In this document: positions 13,832 through 13,965 of the stretch, one piece after another
Layout of the letters: each line of letters opens with the position of its first letter
Numbering within the stretch: position 1 is the first letter of the stretch
Assembly (NCBI GenBank): GCA_030691295.1
Contig: JAUYEQ010000379.1
Coordinates: 1 to 13,965, forward strand
Direction: 5' to 3'
From: Bacteroidota bacterium
GTDB taxonomy: Bacteria; Bacteroidota; Bacteroidia; Bacteroidales; Prolixibacteraceae
DNA length: 13,965 nt
Notes under the pieces: generated by a model
Databases searched by the model: none
Told to the model about the DNA's origin: nothing
The model's input: the letters and a program-made list of their open reading frames with translations, nothing else
Position numbers and translations under genes: made by a program

Positions 13832-13965
13832 TAAGAATAATATAATGTCGTATTTTGTTGTTTATCTGCATTAATATGTGTACATTTATCTCATTATGAG
13901 ATATATAATACTGAAAACAGGGGAGATTGAGGCACTTGAGCAGCTTCATGTGAATAGCACAGATA
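13826..13965 (+). mobile_element. Left end of a probable insertion sequence
   Basis: Receptor-like coding stops abruptly near 13826 (…GFNGI) and is replaced by A/T-rich non-coding DNA with several stop codons, then a new gene start at 13896. The exact boundary and terminal inverted repeat cannot be fixed because the right end lies outside the window. A TA in GGTATT at the junction would suit a TA-targeting element such as IS630. Confidence 0.45.
13896..13965 (+). CDS. N terminus of a probable transposase (IS630-like), cut by window edge
   Basis: The ATG at 13896 opens 23 codons, MRYIILKTGEIEALEQLHVN followed by STD, running off the right edge. The pattern of a short beta strand, then 'T..E...LEQLH..S.D', resembles the start of IS630-type helix-turn-helix transposases in Bacteroidota. 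The evidence is short and from memory; any HTH protein is possible. Confidence 0.4.
   Translation, partial: MRYIILKTGEIEALEQLHVNSTD

Noticed and set aside
1..13965. tRNA, rRNA or known riboswitch
   Set aside because: None could be recognised by eye in any intergenic region on either strand.

Overview
The window looks like chromosomal DNA of a Bacteroidota member, most likely class Bacteroidia; a Marinilabiliales/Prolixibacteraceae-like lineage is only a guess. The support is a type IX secretion C-terminal tail on a secreted subtilase, a CarboxypepD_reg/plug TonB-receptor start, an OmpP1/FadL porin, a DUF6261-like protein, no Shine-Dalgarno motif ahead of the genes, and a TAnnTTTG-type -7 box. 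Nearly every gene lies on the minus strand. The only plus-strand genes are at the right end.

Left part (1-6900), housekeeping and envelope genes: the start of a lycopene-cyclase-domain membrane protein (1-155, running off the left edge), an OmpP1/FadL-type outer-membrane channel, dihydrolipoyl dehydrogenase (lpdA), a TlpA-like thioredoxin lipoprotein sitting 22 bp behind the methylmalonyl-CoA mutase chaperone meaB, and a small outer-membrane beta-barrel protein. A 580-bp gap between lpdA and the tlpA-like gene is packed with short hairpins.

Middle (6900-11500): a DUF6261-like gene, then a gap holding a degenerate 40-41 bp tandem repeat. Next is a secreted S8 (subtilisin-like) peptidase with Ig/PKD-like modules and a T9SS tail, broken twice: an in-frame TGA where the family usually has Trp, and a 67-bp insertion that duplicates 30 bp and shifts the frame. 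A small acidic lipoprotein gene starts the same operon 11 bp upstream.

Right part (11500-13965), mobile and decaying DNA: a RAYT (REP-associated tyrosine transposase) gene bounded by two inverted copies of a two-hairpin REP unit, i.e. a REPtron. It appears to have landed in a secreted-protein gene: a signal-peptide start remains on one side and a DUF1573 C-terminal remnant on the other. A roughly 100-bp sequence is repeated gaplessly 1395 bp apart, ahead of the lipoprotein/S8 operon and ahead of this disrupted gene, and may be a shared promoter region. The window ends with a TonB-dependent receptor gene cut off after its plug domain, followed by the start of what looks like an insertion-sequence transposase.

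The most distinctive content is the REPtron, with REP hairpins read in frame as part of the transposase, together with several independent gene-breaking events within 6 kb. No complete new defence or metabolic system is visible.
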